A stretch of DNA of 62,202 nucleotides from an uncultured Clostridia bacterium (GCA_910585485.1 CAJUEZ010000009.1:1-62202); one strand, 5' to 3'. Positions 17,090-26,523 are shown, counted from the stretch's first letter. The notes: generated from the sequence alone by a model not told the origin. Made by a program: numbers and translations.

Positions 17090-17750
17090 AATATGCGCCT
17101 CTTTTAAAAATCACCGCAAAAATTGTTTTTATTATAAGCATTATATCCGTTTTCATGCTGCGTCTTTTTATGTACATCATATCCATATAAACCCAGTCAT
17201 TAAAAGAGAGGGCGCTTCTTCCGTATGCCTGCCAAAAACAGGTCAAGCCAGGCTTTATTAAAAGCCGCTGCATCTGATATGAATTATACTGAGCCACTTC
17301 ATTTTCAAGCGGTGGTCTGGGACCTACAATACTCATATCGCCTTTCAGGATATTAATAAGCTGCGGAAGTTCATCTATACTGTATTTTCGGATAAATCTT
17401 CCAACCTTCGTTATTCTCGGGTCTTCTTTGATTTTAAATACAGGCCCGTCCATTTCGTTATACCGCATAAGTTCTGCCTGCATGTTTTCCGCATTGGGGC
17501 ACATGCTGCGGAATTTATACATTTTAAATGGCTTACTATTTTTCCCAACCCTCGTTTGCGTATAGAACGCGCTTCCCCCATCGGTTTTTACAGCAATGGC
17601 TGTGATAAGAAAAACAGGCGACAGCAGCACGAGAGCGACAAAAGAACAAATCACATCACAAATACGCTTCATAAACTCGTATACAGGTTTATGCAAATCA
17701 TCTGATGTTATTATGATGTCTTCTTTCTCTTTAAGCTCCCGCGTTAACAT
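17088..17750 (-). CDS. Initiating sugar-phosphate transferase (small monotopic phosphoglycosyltransferase)
   Basis: 220 residues, bacterial sugar transferase family. One hydrophobic re-entrant helix (CDVICSFVALVLLSPVFL, about 31-48), then the catalytic region with YKFRSM, DPRITKVGRFIRK, SIDELPQL and IVGPRPP. Such enzymes move sugar-1-phosphate from a UDP-sugar to undecaprenyl phosphate at the inner face of the membrane, the first step of polysaccharide assembly. It is the short form without the multi-helix N-terminal domain of WcaJ. It is the last gene of the cluster, 88 bp after the metallophosphoesterase, with its own AAGGAAG ribosome site. The sugar transferred cannot be told from sequence. 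Confidence 0.92.
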   Translation of the reverse strand: MLTRELKEKEDIIITSDDLHKPVYEFMKRICDVICSFVALVLLSPVFLITAIAVKTDGGSAFYTQTRVGKNSKPFKMYKFRSMCPNAENMQAELMRYNEMDGPVFKIKEDPRITKVGRFIRKYSIDELPQLINILKGDMSIVGPRPPLENEVAQYNSYQMQRLLIKPGLTCFWQAYGRSALSFNDWVYMDMMYIKRRSMKTDIMLIIKTIFAVIFKRGAY

Positions 17751-17838
17751 GTCTTGCCACTTCCTTTATAACTAAATTAAGATTCCTCCCACCACGTTTA
17801 GTCTGCGGGTTCGGCTTAATTCTGCTCCTTGCCCGATT

Positions 17839-18792
17839 TTAATACCAGCTTACATCAACTACCGTTATTTCCGGTCTGTTATTTATTCTTGGCATAACGC
17901 CCGATTTACCAAGACCGCGCGTAATTATTAACTTACTGTTGCTTATCTCATGATAACCGTCACAAAGCTTTGGAAATAGTCCCTGGTCCGCGGCATATAA
18001 TCCGCCTATCCAAGGCAGTCTTACTTGTCCGCCATGCGCGTGACCCGAAAGAGCAAGGTCTATGTCGTAATCTTCCAAAACTCCCATAAAATTCTCCGGA
18101 TAATGCGTAAGCACAAGCTTAAAATTATCAGGATTTTCTTTCATTGCGTTTTCAAAGAATCTGCGCCCATACTGATCAAATTCCTTAGGATTTTGTGTGA
18201 GTCCTATGACATCTATATTAGTTCCCTCAATATTTACCGTTTCTACTTCATTGTTCAGTATCTTAACTCCTATATCCTTCAAGTCATTATATATCTGCGA
18301 ATCCTTGAAGAGCATAGCGTCAATCTCATGATTACCGAGCGAATAATAGAGTGGCGCGACAACGTTGAGCTGCGCGCACAGCTCCATTACGCTTTCATAA
18401 TCATTAGGTTTGTTTTCCATATTCATATCGCCCACAATGGTTATCATATCAGGGTCAAGATTCTCGATTGCGTTTACTAAATCCTTATTATGGTCGCCAA
18501 ACTCCTTAAGGTGCATATCAGATATACATACTATTCTGATATTGCTTAACACATCGTTTGACTTAACCTGATAAAAGCATTTTTCAAGGCTGTCACTATG
18601 TCTCATGAGAACAAACGCGGCAACACCCAGCACAATTACTATAACTATTAAAATTGTAAGCCATAGTTTTCGATGCTTTTTTTCTCTTTTTCGAGAGGAT
18701 TTCATAGCAGGCTCCGCGTTTTCAACTTCCGTCCGCTTATCTATCTCAATCTCTGTATTTTCGGAATTTTCAAATTGTTCTTTGTCAGCCAT
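17839..18792 (-). CDS. Membrane-anchored metallophosphoesterase (YkuE-like)
   Basis: 317 residues. A charged N-terminal stretch of about 40 residues, one membrane helix (LWLTILIVIVIVLGVAAFVL, about 43-62), then a calcineurin-like phosphoesterase outside the membrane. Metal ligands are visible: SDMH, VGDMN, LGNHE, a His in LTHYP and GHAHGG. Relatives include YkuE, linked to UDP-sugar or lipid-linked substrates. It starts 13 bp after the co-polymerase gene with a strong AAGGAGG site, so it belongs to the operon. A role in recycling undecaprenyl pyrophosphate or trimming lipid-linked sugar would fit, but is a guess from position. Confidence 0.88.
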   Translation of the reverse strand: MADKEQFENSENTEIEIDKRTEVENAEPAMKSSRKREKKHRKLWLTILIVIVIVLGVAAFVLMRHSDSLEKCFYQVKSNDVLSNIRIVCISDMHLKEFGDHNKDLVNAIENLDPDMITIVGDMNMENKPNDYESVMELCAQLNVVAPLYYSLGNHEIDAMLFKDSQIYNDLKDIGVKILNNEVETVNIEGTNIDVIGLTQNPKEFDQYGRRFFENAMKENPDNFKLVLTHYPENFMGVLEDYDIDLALSGHAHGGQVRLPWIGGLYAADQGLFPKLCDGYHEISNSKLIITRGLGKSGVMPRINNRPEITVVDVSWY

Positions 18793-18805
18793 TACTCAAT
18801 CCTCC

Positions 18806-20752
18806 TTATTTATCTTTTTTAAACCATGATTTCTTTACGTTTTTTTTATTTTGAGAATCTTCGTTCTTTACCGAAACCGCGTCTTTTGTCTGAGATTCAC
18901 CTTTCTCAGCCGCTCCGCTTTTAGCTGAGGACGTACGCCCGTCGTTCTGCGCTGCTGACGCTTTTCGGAACGTTGCTCCCATAAGCTTTCTGATATCATA
19001 AATCTGCTCGTCATTCGTCTCGGAAATAACCGCGCTCATCTCTATTGTAACACTCGGTGCCTGAACATTATGATAATGAACAAGTTCCTCAAGATATTGC
19101 TTAAAGTCATTGGCTCTCTGAAGCGTACAGTCTTCAAACATCGCAATAAATTGCTCGCTGCCGTTATAACCGGCAAAACCATAGCTTGAAGCCGCTCTCT
19201 TCAAAATCTTACCAAACGCTTTCAAAAGCGCGTCTCCGGCTTCTCTTCCGCCCTTTTCATTGACATATTTCAAATTGTCAATCTTAATCAGAGCAAAAGC
19301 GAAAGAATCTTTAAGCTTATCCGCCGCATACTTCTCTATCTCTATATCGCACATAGCACGATTTGGAAGTCCTGTTTTTCTGTCCGTATACATGATGTAA
19401 TCCAGAAATTCTTTTGAACGTCCAAGGATAATAGCGCCGATACATCCGCCAAAGAAGAAGATGATAATTGCAAGAACAATATACATTCTTACGTTAATCT
19501 TTTCTTCGGTTGTTATACTTGCAAGAGTTGACACATTATAAGCGCCCACATACTGATTATATTCATCGACAGTGTCCGATACTATTTGATACATTCCGTC
19601 AAGAGTTTCCGAAAGAATGTCAAGATTTTCTTCTATAACATCCTTGTTGCTCTTATCCGAAGACTCCACACCGTCAGTAAATATCGCAAGAAGCTTCTTC
19701 TTGTGCTCAAGGTCAACCTCAAGCTTTTCTTTTTCCGTTTCAATCTCGACATACTCGTTTATAAGAGTATCATATGTTGTCTCGCTTGATATGCGGTCCT
19801 CTTCTCTGCGGTCCTCATACACGTCTTTAAGTATGTAATCACTGGAATTGTTTCCCTCGTCCGCCTGCGTTCCGAAATGATACTGAGCGCCTTCCTTATT
19901 TTTATCGCTGTACTTTTTAATAAGGTCATTGAGATCGTTGATTTTCGTCTGCATATTCTGCAAATCCATCTCATACGTGCTTATATCACTCTGATACTTT
20001 TTGATAAGCGTTTCTCTGTCCTCTGTCACTTCCTGTTCAAGAATAAGAGAATATATCTGAGGCAGGTCATAATCTATATATGACTCATATATTTCATACA
20101 AATCACTGAAAGAGTATCCTGTAAGCGCGCTTCGGTAATTGGGCTGAGTTTCCTTTTTAGCCGCGAGATAATCTGATATATTAAGAGCCCACGCGTCTAA
20201 AATTTCAGCGCGCTCTATATAATCATACTGACTCGCATTACCTCTCACATTGTTATTAGGCAGTGTTTGCTGATTTATATATTTCTCACCGTATGTGGCA
20301 AAATAATTTTTTATTATCGAATCAAGCACTGTACGCGCAAAATCCTGATTGTATTCGCTTCCTACAGAAAAGGATACAACATAATCAGTCGGAAAAAATT
20401 CATATTCTTCACCCTGATCAAGTATAGCCGCTTTTCTTGTATCCTCATCAGGCGGAGTGATTCCCTCCACGCGACATTTTGAACGAATCGCGTCCACACC
20501 TATATTCAAATTCAAATCTTCAAGAACGTTTGTTATAACAGACGCCGCATATATTTCAGTGACATCAAGATCGTCACCGCTCGGTGTTCTGCCGTCAGCG
20601 GCATTCGGACTTGTGAAGCTTATTACCGTGCTGGCTGTGTATTCCTGATTATACATCGCATATTGATAAACTATCAGAGCACCGAGCACGCAGACAATGA
20701 AAATAAGATACTTCCATTTACTCAGGTATCTAAGCAGATTAAATTTATTCAT
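18806..20752 (-). CDS. Wzz-like polysaccharide co-polymerase fused to a degenerate GGDEF domain
   Basis: 648 residues. Membrane helix 1 (about 15-33), a large external region rich in coiled coil (about 40-415), membrane helix 2 (about 423-443), a cytoplasmic GGDEF-fold domain (about 448-602) and a charged tail. The fold is shown by DRKTGLPNR, IDNLKYVNEKGG and EAGDALL. The GGDEF motif reads NGSEQ (530-534), the first metal Asp of the D-x-D loop is Lys (LIKID), and no RxxD inhibitory site is present, so diguanylate cyclase activity is unlikely; the Asn and Asp that contact GTP remain. Chain-length proteins usually work with a tyrosine kinase; none is here. Its first eight bases overlap the preceding Wzz-like gene. 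Confidence 0.82.
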   Translation of the reverse strand: MNKFNLLRYLSKWKYLIFIVCVLGALIVYQYAMYNQEYTASTVISFTSPNAADGRTPSGDDLDVTEIYAASVITNVLEDLNLNIGVDAIRSKCRVEGITPPDEDTRKAAILDQGEEYEFFPTDYVVSFSVGSEYNQDFARTVLDSIIKNYFATYGEKYINQQTLPNNNVRGNASQYDYIERAEILDAWALNISDYLAAKKETQPNYRSALTGYSFSDLYEIYESYIDYDLPQIYSLILEQEVTEDRETLIKKYQSDISTYEMDLQNMQTKINDLNDLIKKYSDKNKEGAQYHFGTQADEGNNSSDYILKDVYEDRREEDRISSETTYDTLINEYVEIETEKEKLEVDLEHKKKLLAIFTDGVESSDKSNKDVIEENLDILSETLDGMYQIVSDTVDEYNQYVGAYNVSTLASITTEEKINVRMYIVLAIIIFFFGGCIGAIILGRSKEFLDYIMYTDRKTGLPNRAMCDIEIEKYAADKLKDSFAFALIKIDNLKYVNEKGGREAGDALLKAFGKILKRAASSYGFAGYNGSEQFIAMFEDCTLQRANDFKQYLEELVHYHNVQAPSVTIEMSAVISETNDEQIYDIRKLMGATFRKASAAQNDGRTSSAKSGAAEKGESQTKDAVSVKNEDSQNKKNVKKSWFKKDK

Positions 20753-22121
20753 TGCGGTCTGCCTCCCTCTTTCTGATATATCCGTCTATCATGTAGTATA
20801 CAATACAAAGTATAATAAAGAATACAACCGTTGAACCGAGAACGGTTTCAAGCACAAACATCTTATTTCCGGCATTGTCGTATCCGTTAAATGTCAGATA
20901 ATCTTTCGTTGTATGCTTTATATATTCTTTATCCGTAGTATCAGCAAGGTTAGCCACGTTTTTAAGTTCCTCGTCAACGCTCTTTATAAGTTCCTCAGCT
21001 TTTTTGTAATCCTCCTCCGACGGAGTCGCGGCTGAAACTTTTGCTATAATATCATTATTATCTATAATATCACGGTTTACCGCGCTTCCCTGGGTCAGAT
21101 TGTAATCCGCGTCTTTTGTAAGGTAGTCTGTTCCTATATTTGTTCTTGACATGTAATACTCATTGCGGTCATTAACAGACGGAACCATTACAGTACCTAT
21201 CATGGCGCTGTCATAATTTTCCACACCGGATTTTCTTACATTGTAGTCTATCATGAACTTATTATATTTGATATTCAGCATATCATTTTTATAGTTCAAA
21301 GTCCTCAGATAATGTTCCCTGTTTCGTGAAAGACCTGTTTCAAGAGCAAACGCGTTATATTTCTTTATGCTATATTCCTGAACGTTCTGAATCATTTTAC
21401 GGATTGTCTGAAAGCTTTGTCCCGTCACGTCCGAACGATATGTTGCGTTATCTTCGATTCTCTGCTGAATATATCTAAGCATCTGATCGGACTTATTCTG
21501 AAACAGCTTACCTATCTCAATATATTCCTTGTCCTCAATGTCGCCAAGATCATATTTCAGCACTGATTTCGTGCCAACATATTCTTCATGAAAAGTATCG
21601 TTATATGCCTTGCATATAAGTTCCATCATATCCTTAGTGGAAATATTCTTTATCTGGTTGTTTTTTCTGTATGTAATCGTATAGCTTGTAGAAATATAGT
21701 ATGTATTTTCATCAAGAGGATCGATAACCTTCCCTGTGCTGTTCTCATCAATATCTATATTATTGGCAAGCTCCGTCGGTGTTATCACATTTTGCAGTCC
21801 CGCATAGCGGATTACCCTTTCCATTGTGTCGTCCGATTTCAGTTCATACACGTTATAACGGGTATAATTCGGATTCTGACCTTTTGATGCCTCCTCATAA
21901 TTGAGCGACAACACCACGCTCCTTTTATCAAATCCTCCCGTATATGTCACTATAAGACTGATAAACGCAAATATACATAATATAACAGCTATAGTTTTTA
22001 TATTGGTCAAGACTATAAAAAGTATTTTCTTGAAAATATTGGCTTCCTCAAAATCCACATTAGCAAATTTCTCTTCGCTTTTTTTGAAAAATCTGCGAAG
22101 CCCTTTATGCTTATTATCCAT
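20745..22121 (-). CDS. Second Wzz-like chain-length/co-polymerase membrane protein
   Basis: 458 residues from the ATG at 22121, which has GGAGG seven bases upstream; the in-frame ATG at 22136 lies ahead of that site. Cytoplasmic N-terminus of about 30 residues, membrane helix (about 36-60), an external region of about 350 residues with coiled-coil stretches, and a second helix near 425-446 followed by a short basic tail. This is the two-helix topology of polysaccharide co-polymerases, though sequence similarity to Wzz is weak to the eye. It overlaps the following GGDEF-bearing partner by eight bases, so the two are probably made in equal amounts and may form one mixed complex. No kinase-interaction tail is seen. 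Confidence 0.7.
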   Translation of the reverse strand: MDNKHKGLRRFFKKSEEKFANVDFEEANIFKKILFIVLTNIKTIAVILCIFAFISLIVTYTGGFDKRSVVLSLNYEEASKGQNPNYTRYNVYELKSDDTMERVIRYAGLQNVITPTELANNIDIDENSTGKVIDPLDENTYYISTSYTITYRKNNQIKNISTKDMMELICKAYNDTFHEEYVGTKSVLKYDLGDIEDKEYIEIGKLFQNKSDQMLRYIQQRIEDNATYRSDVTGQSFQTIRKMIQNVQEYSIKKYNAFALETGLSRNREHYLRTLNYKNDMLNIKYNKFMIDYNVRKSGVENYDSAMIGTVMVPSVNDRNEYYMSRTNIGTDYLTKDADYNLTQGSAVNRDIIDNNDIIAKVSAATPSEEDYKKAEELIKSVDEELKNVANLADTTDKEYIKHTTKDYLTFNGYDNAGNKMFVLETVLGSTVVFFIILCIVYYMIDGYIRKREADRNE

Positions 22122-22217
22122 TCGGAATTCCTCCATTACATTTTTCTACCGTTTTTCTATACATGCTTATTTATATTGTATCACAATAATAATCTGTTTT
22201 TCAAGCTTTTTATTACA

Positions 22218-23519
22218 TTATGTAATTTTTTGGACTTTTACCCACGGCCACAGTTTAATATCCTGAGCGGTTTGCTTATGGAATGTGTACGCCATCGGAA
22301 GAAGTCTTAGGACAAGGCTTGTGTAATAATAGTAAAGCGTATTGTCCGTCATATAAGTGATAAATATATACACCTCGCAAAGGAAGAACAGCATCGCCGT
22401 TTTTTCTCCCCAGTGATTAAGCATCCAGTTGAGTTGAAATATCCATGTATACAGCATCCATGCCCAAAATCCTATAAATCCAAGTTCAATATATATTGTC
22501 AGAATATTATTATGCAGCGCCACAACGCCTATATGCGCTTCCGGATTAGCTTTCGCTATCTGCTGCAAAATTACGGTTGTATACTCAAATCCGTATCCGA
22601 TAAAGCCTATGCTTATATCGTAATATTTCTTTATATAATCATATACCTCGTTTCTGCCCATCGTATCCATATTCAAATAATTTGTTATAGCGGTAAACAG
22701 ACCCGTACGCGTTATAACAATATATGCGAAAGATACTGCCACAAATGCCCACGCGAGGAATTTCATAAACCTTATTCGGGTTCGGGACCTCATTCTTCCC
22801 AAAATAAGTCCCAGGAAAATAGCAACCGGCAGCGCCAGCAAAGCGATTCTCTTCCATCCGAGAAGAAAGAAAAACAGGCTCACAAAAATACACAGAATAC
22901 GCTCCTTGTTATGCTGAGCGAAAAATACGGAATATATTATAAAGAAACCGTATGTAAACGTAATATCATGTATCTCCATGGCTCGCGCAAAACCCGCCTG
23001 TTCTCCGGAGTCCGTCAGCATTGTAATAACAGACTGCACGCTTTCCACAGGTCCGTAAATCCCCATATTTATCAGCAGCATAATGGTATTTGCAAGAGCA
23101 ATACCGTAAAATGTGGTATATATCGCTCTTTCCCCAAACATATACACCGCCGCACATATAATCATCAGCACCAAAAATTGATACATAAATTTAGTCGCGC
23201 CTCGGATAATAAAATCAATAGTCTCCAAATTTACTATCCAAAGGAATATAGACCATACAATAATTCCTACCAATATGAATCCGTAAACTCCGACAAAGCT
23301 TCCCGCCGTTTTTATTCTTTTGATGTTTCCGCTGACAAACAGCATTACACCTCCAGTGAATACAATCAGCAAGCTTATAGCCTTCATCACGCGCGTCATT
23401 GATACGGAAAAGCCATTCATGTCTCCCATCGCTGAAGCGGCAAGTATAATGATATACAATATCTCAACGAAAATCTTCCGTTTTTCGATTTCCTCTGTTT
23501 CAATCAAATTTATACTCAC
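22218..23519 (-). CDS. O-antigen ligase/Wzy-type polysaccharide polymerase
   Basis: 433 residues, about 10-12 membrane helices with a larger external loop (about 290-350), as in the Wzy/WaaL family. The helix ahead of that loop contains LGWKRIALL with a Lys-Arg pair as in many family members. It should join repeat units on the outer face of the membrane. GTG start at 23519, with AAAGGAAGG directly upstream; the first 20 bases overlap the end of the acetyltransferase gene. It lies between the transferase genes and the two co-polymerase genes, the usual partners of Wzy. Ligase rather than polymerase function cannot be excluded. Confidence 0.82.
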   Translation of the reverse strand: MSINLIETEEIEKRKIFVEILYIIILAASAMGDMNGFSVSMTRVMKAISLLIVFTGGVMLFVSGNIKRIKTAGSFVGVYGFILVGIIVWSIFLWIVNLETIDFIIRGATKFMYQFLVLMIICAAVYMFGERAIYTTFYGIALANTIMLLINMGIYGPVESVQSVITMLTDSGEQAGFARAMEIHDITFTYGFFIIYSVFFAQHNKERILCIFVSLFFFLLGWKRIALLALPVAIFLGLILGRMRSRTRIRFMKFLAWAFVAVSFAYIVITRTGLFTAITNYLNMDTMGRNEVYDYIKKYYDISIGFIGYGFEYTTVILQQIAKANPEAHIGVVALHNNILTIYIELGFIGFWAWMLYTWIFQLNWMLNHWGEKTAMLFFLCEVYIFITYMTDNTLYYYYTSLVLRLLPMAYTFHKQTAQDIKLWPWVKVQKIT

Positions 23520-24084
23520 CCCTTCCTTTCAAAGCGTTTTTTTCTCTTATATCCTCTTTTCGTTTCTGAATGATGACCGTATCCTGAGGATATACACCTT
23601 TTATCACACTTCCCGCGCCGACAACGCATCCGCTTCCTATCACGCTTCCCCTAAGAATCACGCTGTTCGCGCCTATCCATACGTTATCGCCTATCACCAC
23701 AGGCGAAGTTAAAAAACCGCTGTCATGAATCTCGTTTTCGGAATGAATATTATGGTCATGGTCATATATAAGCACATTTGGTCCAAAAGAGCAGCGTTTT
23801 CCGATTGTGATGCGCTCTTTCGCGACAACCATGCTTCCATTATTAAAGAAGCATCCTTCTCCTATGTCAATAATCCCTCCGTCGGATTCAAATACAACAT
23901 TCCGTTTTGTATGTATCTTTTTCATAAGATTTATTTTCCCGCCGCCGCTCATGGAAAATTTTGTGCTGAATGAAAAATCCTGCACTAAAGCCGAGGAAAA
24001 CGTTCTTATGTTAAAAAGCTTTACAAATACCGCGCGCACAAGCGAAAATGCGCTGCGCATAAGCAGTGAAATTCTTTTTTTCAT
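23500..24084 (-). CDS. Hexapeptide-repeat acyltransferase (O-acetyltransferase)
   Basis: 194 residues. A basic N-terminal part, then left-handed beta-helix repeats of the (I/V)G-x4 type (VIGDNVWIGANSVILRG, VIGSGCVVGAGS). IYDHDHN carries the catalytic His typical of the LacA/NodL/WbbJ group. It would transfer acetyl from acetyl-CoA to a sugar hydroxyl in the cytoplasm, modifying the repeat unit. It lies 33 bp downstream of a GT4 gene and overlaps the polymerase gene by 20 bp. Confidence 0.88.
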   Translation of the reverse strand: MKKRISLLMRSAFSLVRAVFVKLFNIRTFSSALVQDFSFSTKFSMSGGGKINLMKKIHTKRNVVFESDGGIIDIGEGCFFNNGSMVVAKERITIGKRCSFGPNVLIYDHDHNIHSENEIHDSGFLTSPVVIGDNVWIGANSVILRGSVIGSGCVVGAGSVIKGVYPQDTVIIQKRKEDIREKNALKGRGEYKFD

Positions 24085-24117
24085 ATATACACAGTCCTTT
24101 CGCCAATACTACGTCTT

Positions 24118-25239
24118 TTATTTGTCAGATTTATCAAATTTATCAGATTTATACACTCTCAACGTACGCTGAGTTATTTCTTCCCAGCTATAGTTTTGTC
24201 TGATATATTCTATTTGTTTTGTCTTGTCTCTTTTAGGCTGATTCAAAATCTCCTCCATTTTTTGCCGTAAATCTTCTGTGTCACCCTTTTTAAAGGCGTA
24301 TCCGTATTCACCTGTAACACTTTTTGTTGTCTCAATGTCGCTGACCAGGCATTCACACCCACAGTTCATAGCTTCCAGTAAAGTCAGCGGCATGCCCTCA
24401 ATGTCACTCGGAAGAACGTACAGTCTGCAATTAAAGAATAACTCCCAAAGTTCGTCTCCTTCCACGAAACCTGTGAAAATAATTCGATTGTCATCAGCCA
24501 TTTTTCTTATTTCTGCGGCATATTCCGACGAATGACTCACACCGCCCGCTATGACAAGTTTTTTGTCAAGACTCATTTTTTTGAATGCCTCTATAAGATA
24601 GTGCAGTCCCTTTTCGGGTACTATGCGGGCAAGAAACAAAATATACCCGTCTTTTTCAAGACCGTATTTTTTCTTAATAATATTAGGTTCAATATATTCG
24701 CGCGAGTCAACTCCGTTTGGAATAAACAAGGAGTCTCTGCTGTAAGTTTTCTTAAAATACTCTCTTGTCCCTTCAGACAATACTATTAGTTCATCAGCGT
24801 GCTTTGCCGCCATTCTCTCTCCGAATTTAAGGAATTTCGTGGCAAATCCGCCCCATTTCGCTCTTTGCCAGTCAAGACCATGAATAGTTGCGACCGTTCG
24901 TATACCAAACAATCGAGGCAGCCATATCATAGAACACGGTCCTTCAGCGTGAAAATGAATCACATCATATCCGCCAAACAACGCTAAAAACGTGGCTATT
25001 ACCGAGTACACGACAGCGTTTAGCTTACCGTTTTCAAAAGTGGGAACGCTTTTAATCCTAACTCCCTTATAGTTTTTTAATTTGACGCTTTTTCCTCCCG
25101 AAACATGTTTGCCCCTGCGGTTATACGCTGTCACACTATGTCCCTTCGCCGCCATTCTTACAGACAGCGACTCTACAACAATCTCAATGCCGCCTTCTCT
25201 GGAAGGAATCCGCTTATGTCCAATCATCGCTATTTTCAT
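24118..25239 (-). CDS. GT4-family glycosyltransferase
   Basis: 373 residues, GT-B fold. N-terminal domain begins MKIAMIGHKRIPSREGGIE, the form seen in rhamnosyltransferase-type GT4 proteins; the C-terminal domain has FLARIVPEKGL and the E-x7-E nucleotide-sugar motif in DIEGMPLTLLEAM. It adds a sugar from a nucleotide donor to the lipid-linked repeat unit. The ATG overlaps the stop of the preceding GT4 gene (ATGA). The C-terminus is a short repetitive tail of Lys, Ser, Asp and Phe encoded by three near-identical 9-12 bp direct repeats at 24121-24152, probably grown by slippage. Donor and linkage are unknown. Confidence 0.9.
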   Translation of the reverse strand: MKIAMIGHKRIPSREGGIEIVVESLSVRMAAKGHSVTAYNRRGKHVSGGKSVKLKNYKGVRIKSVPTFENGKLNAVVYSVIATFLALFGGYDVIHFHAEGPCSMIWLPRLFGIRTVATIHGLDWQRAKWGGFATKFLKFGERMAAKHADELIVLSEGTREYFKKTYSRDSLFIPNGVDSREYIEPNIIKKKYGLEKDGYILFLARIVPEKGLHYLIEAFKKMSLDKKLVIAGGVSHSSEYAAEIRKMADDNRIIFTGFVEGDELWELFFNCRLYVLPSDIEGMPLTLLEAMNCGCECLVSDIETTKSVTGEYGYAFKKGDTEDLRQKMEEILNQPKRDKTKQIEYIRQNYSWEEITQRTLRVYKSDKFDKSDK

Positions 25240-26429
25240 TTTATCAAATCCTTATACAGGTCAATCATTTTATCAGCATAACCGGAAATAGTATCGTATG
25301 ATATTTTCTCGCAGTTACGGCTCATCTCAGCGCATATTTCCTTGTTAGTATATAAATATTCTATCTTTTTTGTGAGTTCCGCGGCATTACCGCTTTCAAA
25401 AAGCAAACCCGTGACACCGTCCTCTATAAGTTCGGGAATCCCTCCTATCCTCGCACCTATCACAGGTGTTCGCATAGTCTGAGATTCCATAACAGTAAAC
25501 GGACAGTTTTCAGACCATTCGGAAGCAAGCACAGTAAAAGCCGCTTTTTCAATAATTTCATTCAGTTCGGCTCCTGTTTTAAATCCGAGATTCCTTATAT
25601 TTGACACACTGTTTATCTCGTCTTCCATCTCTCCCCTGCCAGCAAACACAAACTGAATCGCCGGCAGAGCCTTTGCCGCCTCGATAAGCGTCTTTATTCC
25701 CTTTTCCTCACTGTATCTTCCAAAATAAAGAACATAGTTGTCACGCTCTACACCTGTTGTATGTATTTCCTCTATAAAATTATACGCGGTTACGGTTCTG
25801 CCTATTATGTCTCCGTTTGCTGAAAGTTCCCGCTCCATAAACAAGGACGGGCAGACTATTTTATCAATCATTCTGTACGTATGTTTTTTTCTGTAAAGCC
25901 ACGCTTCCGCCGCGCCGATAACGCTCCGCAGTTTAGATGAATGCACGCAGTTATGCTTTATGCAGCTTGCAAATTTTCCTCCGACGCATTCTCTGCATAG
26001 TCCCTTGGAATTGTCGTGTTTAAACTTGTGGTTAGGACACACAAGCTGAACGTCATGCGCAGTGTACACAATCGGAACGGAACTTCTTTTTATTTCATAT
26101 ATAATGGATGGTGTAAGCTGGTAATTAAAATTATTCAGATGAACTATATCAGGCTTAAAATCCGCAATCACTCTTCGTATTTTTTTTGCCGCCCCAAAAG
26201 AATATATAATTTTAAAAGGATATGTAAGCTTTTGCGCTGAAGAAGCATTATGAAAATCTATATTGTCCGTGTATGCCCCGGCGCTGTTTCCTACAACATT
26301 ACGCTTATCTGACATACCAAAATACTGAACCTCATGCCCGAGGGAACGCAGGTATTCACCAAGCTTGATAACATAAGTTTCCGCCCCTCCCTTCGGGTAC
26401 AGATATTTGTTTACCATCAATATACGCAT
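25236..26429 (-). CDS. GT4-family glycosyltransferase with a four-Cys insert
   Basis: 397 residues, GT-B fold: MVNKYLYPKGGAE at the start, FGRYSEEKG and an E-x7-E-like motif in SEWSENCPFTVMES near the C-terminus. An insert near residues 125-160 has Cys pairs (LVCPNH, CRECVGG, CIKHNC) as in a subset of GT4 enzymes, perhaps binding a metal. First gene of the exopolysaccharide operon, with AAAGGAG seven bases upstream and a good promoter about 55 bp ahead. It overlaps the next GT4 gene by four bases. Sugar specificity unknown. Confidence 0.9.
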   Translation of the reverse strand: MRILMVNKYLYPKGGAETYVIKLGEYLRSLGHEVQYFGMSDKRNVVGNSAGAYTDNIDFHNASSAQKLTYPFKIIYSFGAAKKIRRVIADFKPDIVHLNNFNYQLTPSIIYEIKRSSVPIVYTAHDVQLVCPNHKFKHDNSKGLCRECVGGKFASCIKHNCVHSSKLRSVIGAAEAWLYRKKHTYRMIDKIVCPSLFMERELSANGDIIGRTVTAYNFIEEIHTTGVERDNYVLYFGRYSEEKGIKTLIEAAKALPAIQFVFAGRGEMEDEINSVSNIRNLGFKTGAELNEIIEKAAFTVLASEWSENCPFTVMESQTMRTPVIGARIGGIPELIEDGVTGLLFESGNAAELTKKIEYLYTNKEICAEMSRNCEKISYDTISGYADKMIDLYKDLIK

Positions 26430-26484
26430 AATATACTCCTTTGTCCCCGGCTCTATATACAGATGTACATAAATATACGATAAT

Positions 26485-26513
26485 AGTATATCAAATTTAT
26501 TATTTCAAGTCAA
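26485..26513 (-). promoter_or_regulatory. Promoter of the exopolysaccharide operon
   Basis: TTGACT (26513-26508), 17-base spacer, TATACT (26490-26485). It is the only clear promoter seen for the whole eight-gene minus-strand operon. Confidence 0.75.
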
Positions 26514-26523
26514 ATATATGCTC

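Noticed and set aside
18025..18480. 151-codon open frame on the plus strand
   Set aside because: It lies opposite the metallophosphoesterase gene, whose metal motifs are intact; composition is unlike a normal protein.
19151..19165. Active diguanylate cyclase in the co-polymerase
   Set aside because: The motif reads NGSEQ instead of GGDEF and the first metal Asp is Lys, so catalysis is very unlikely; kept only as a degenerate domain.
22413..23402. 329-codon open frame on the plus strand
   Set aside because: It lies wholly opposite the Wzy-like membrane protein, has a His/Tyr/Arg-rich composition with no domain, and no ribosome site. It is a shadow of the real gene.
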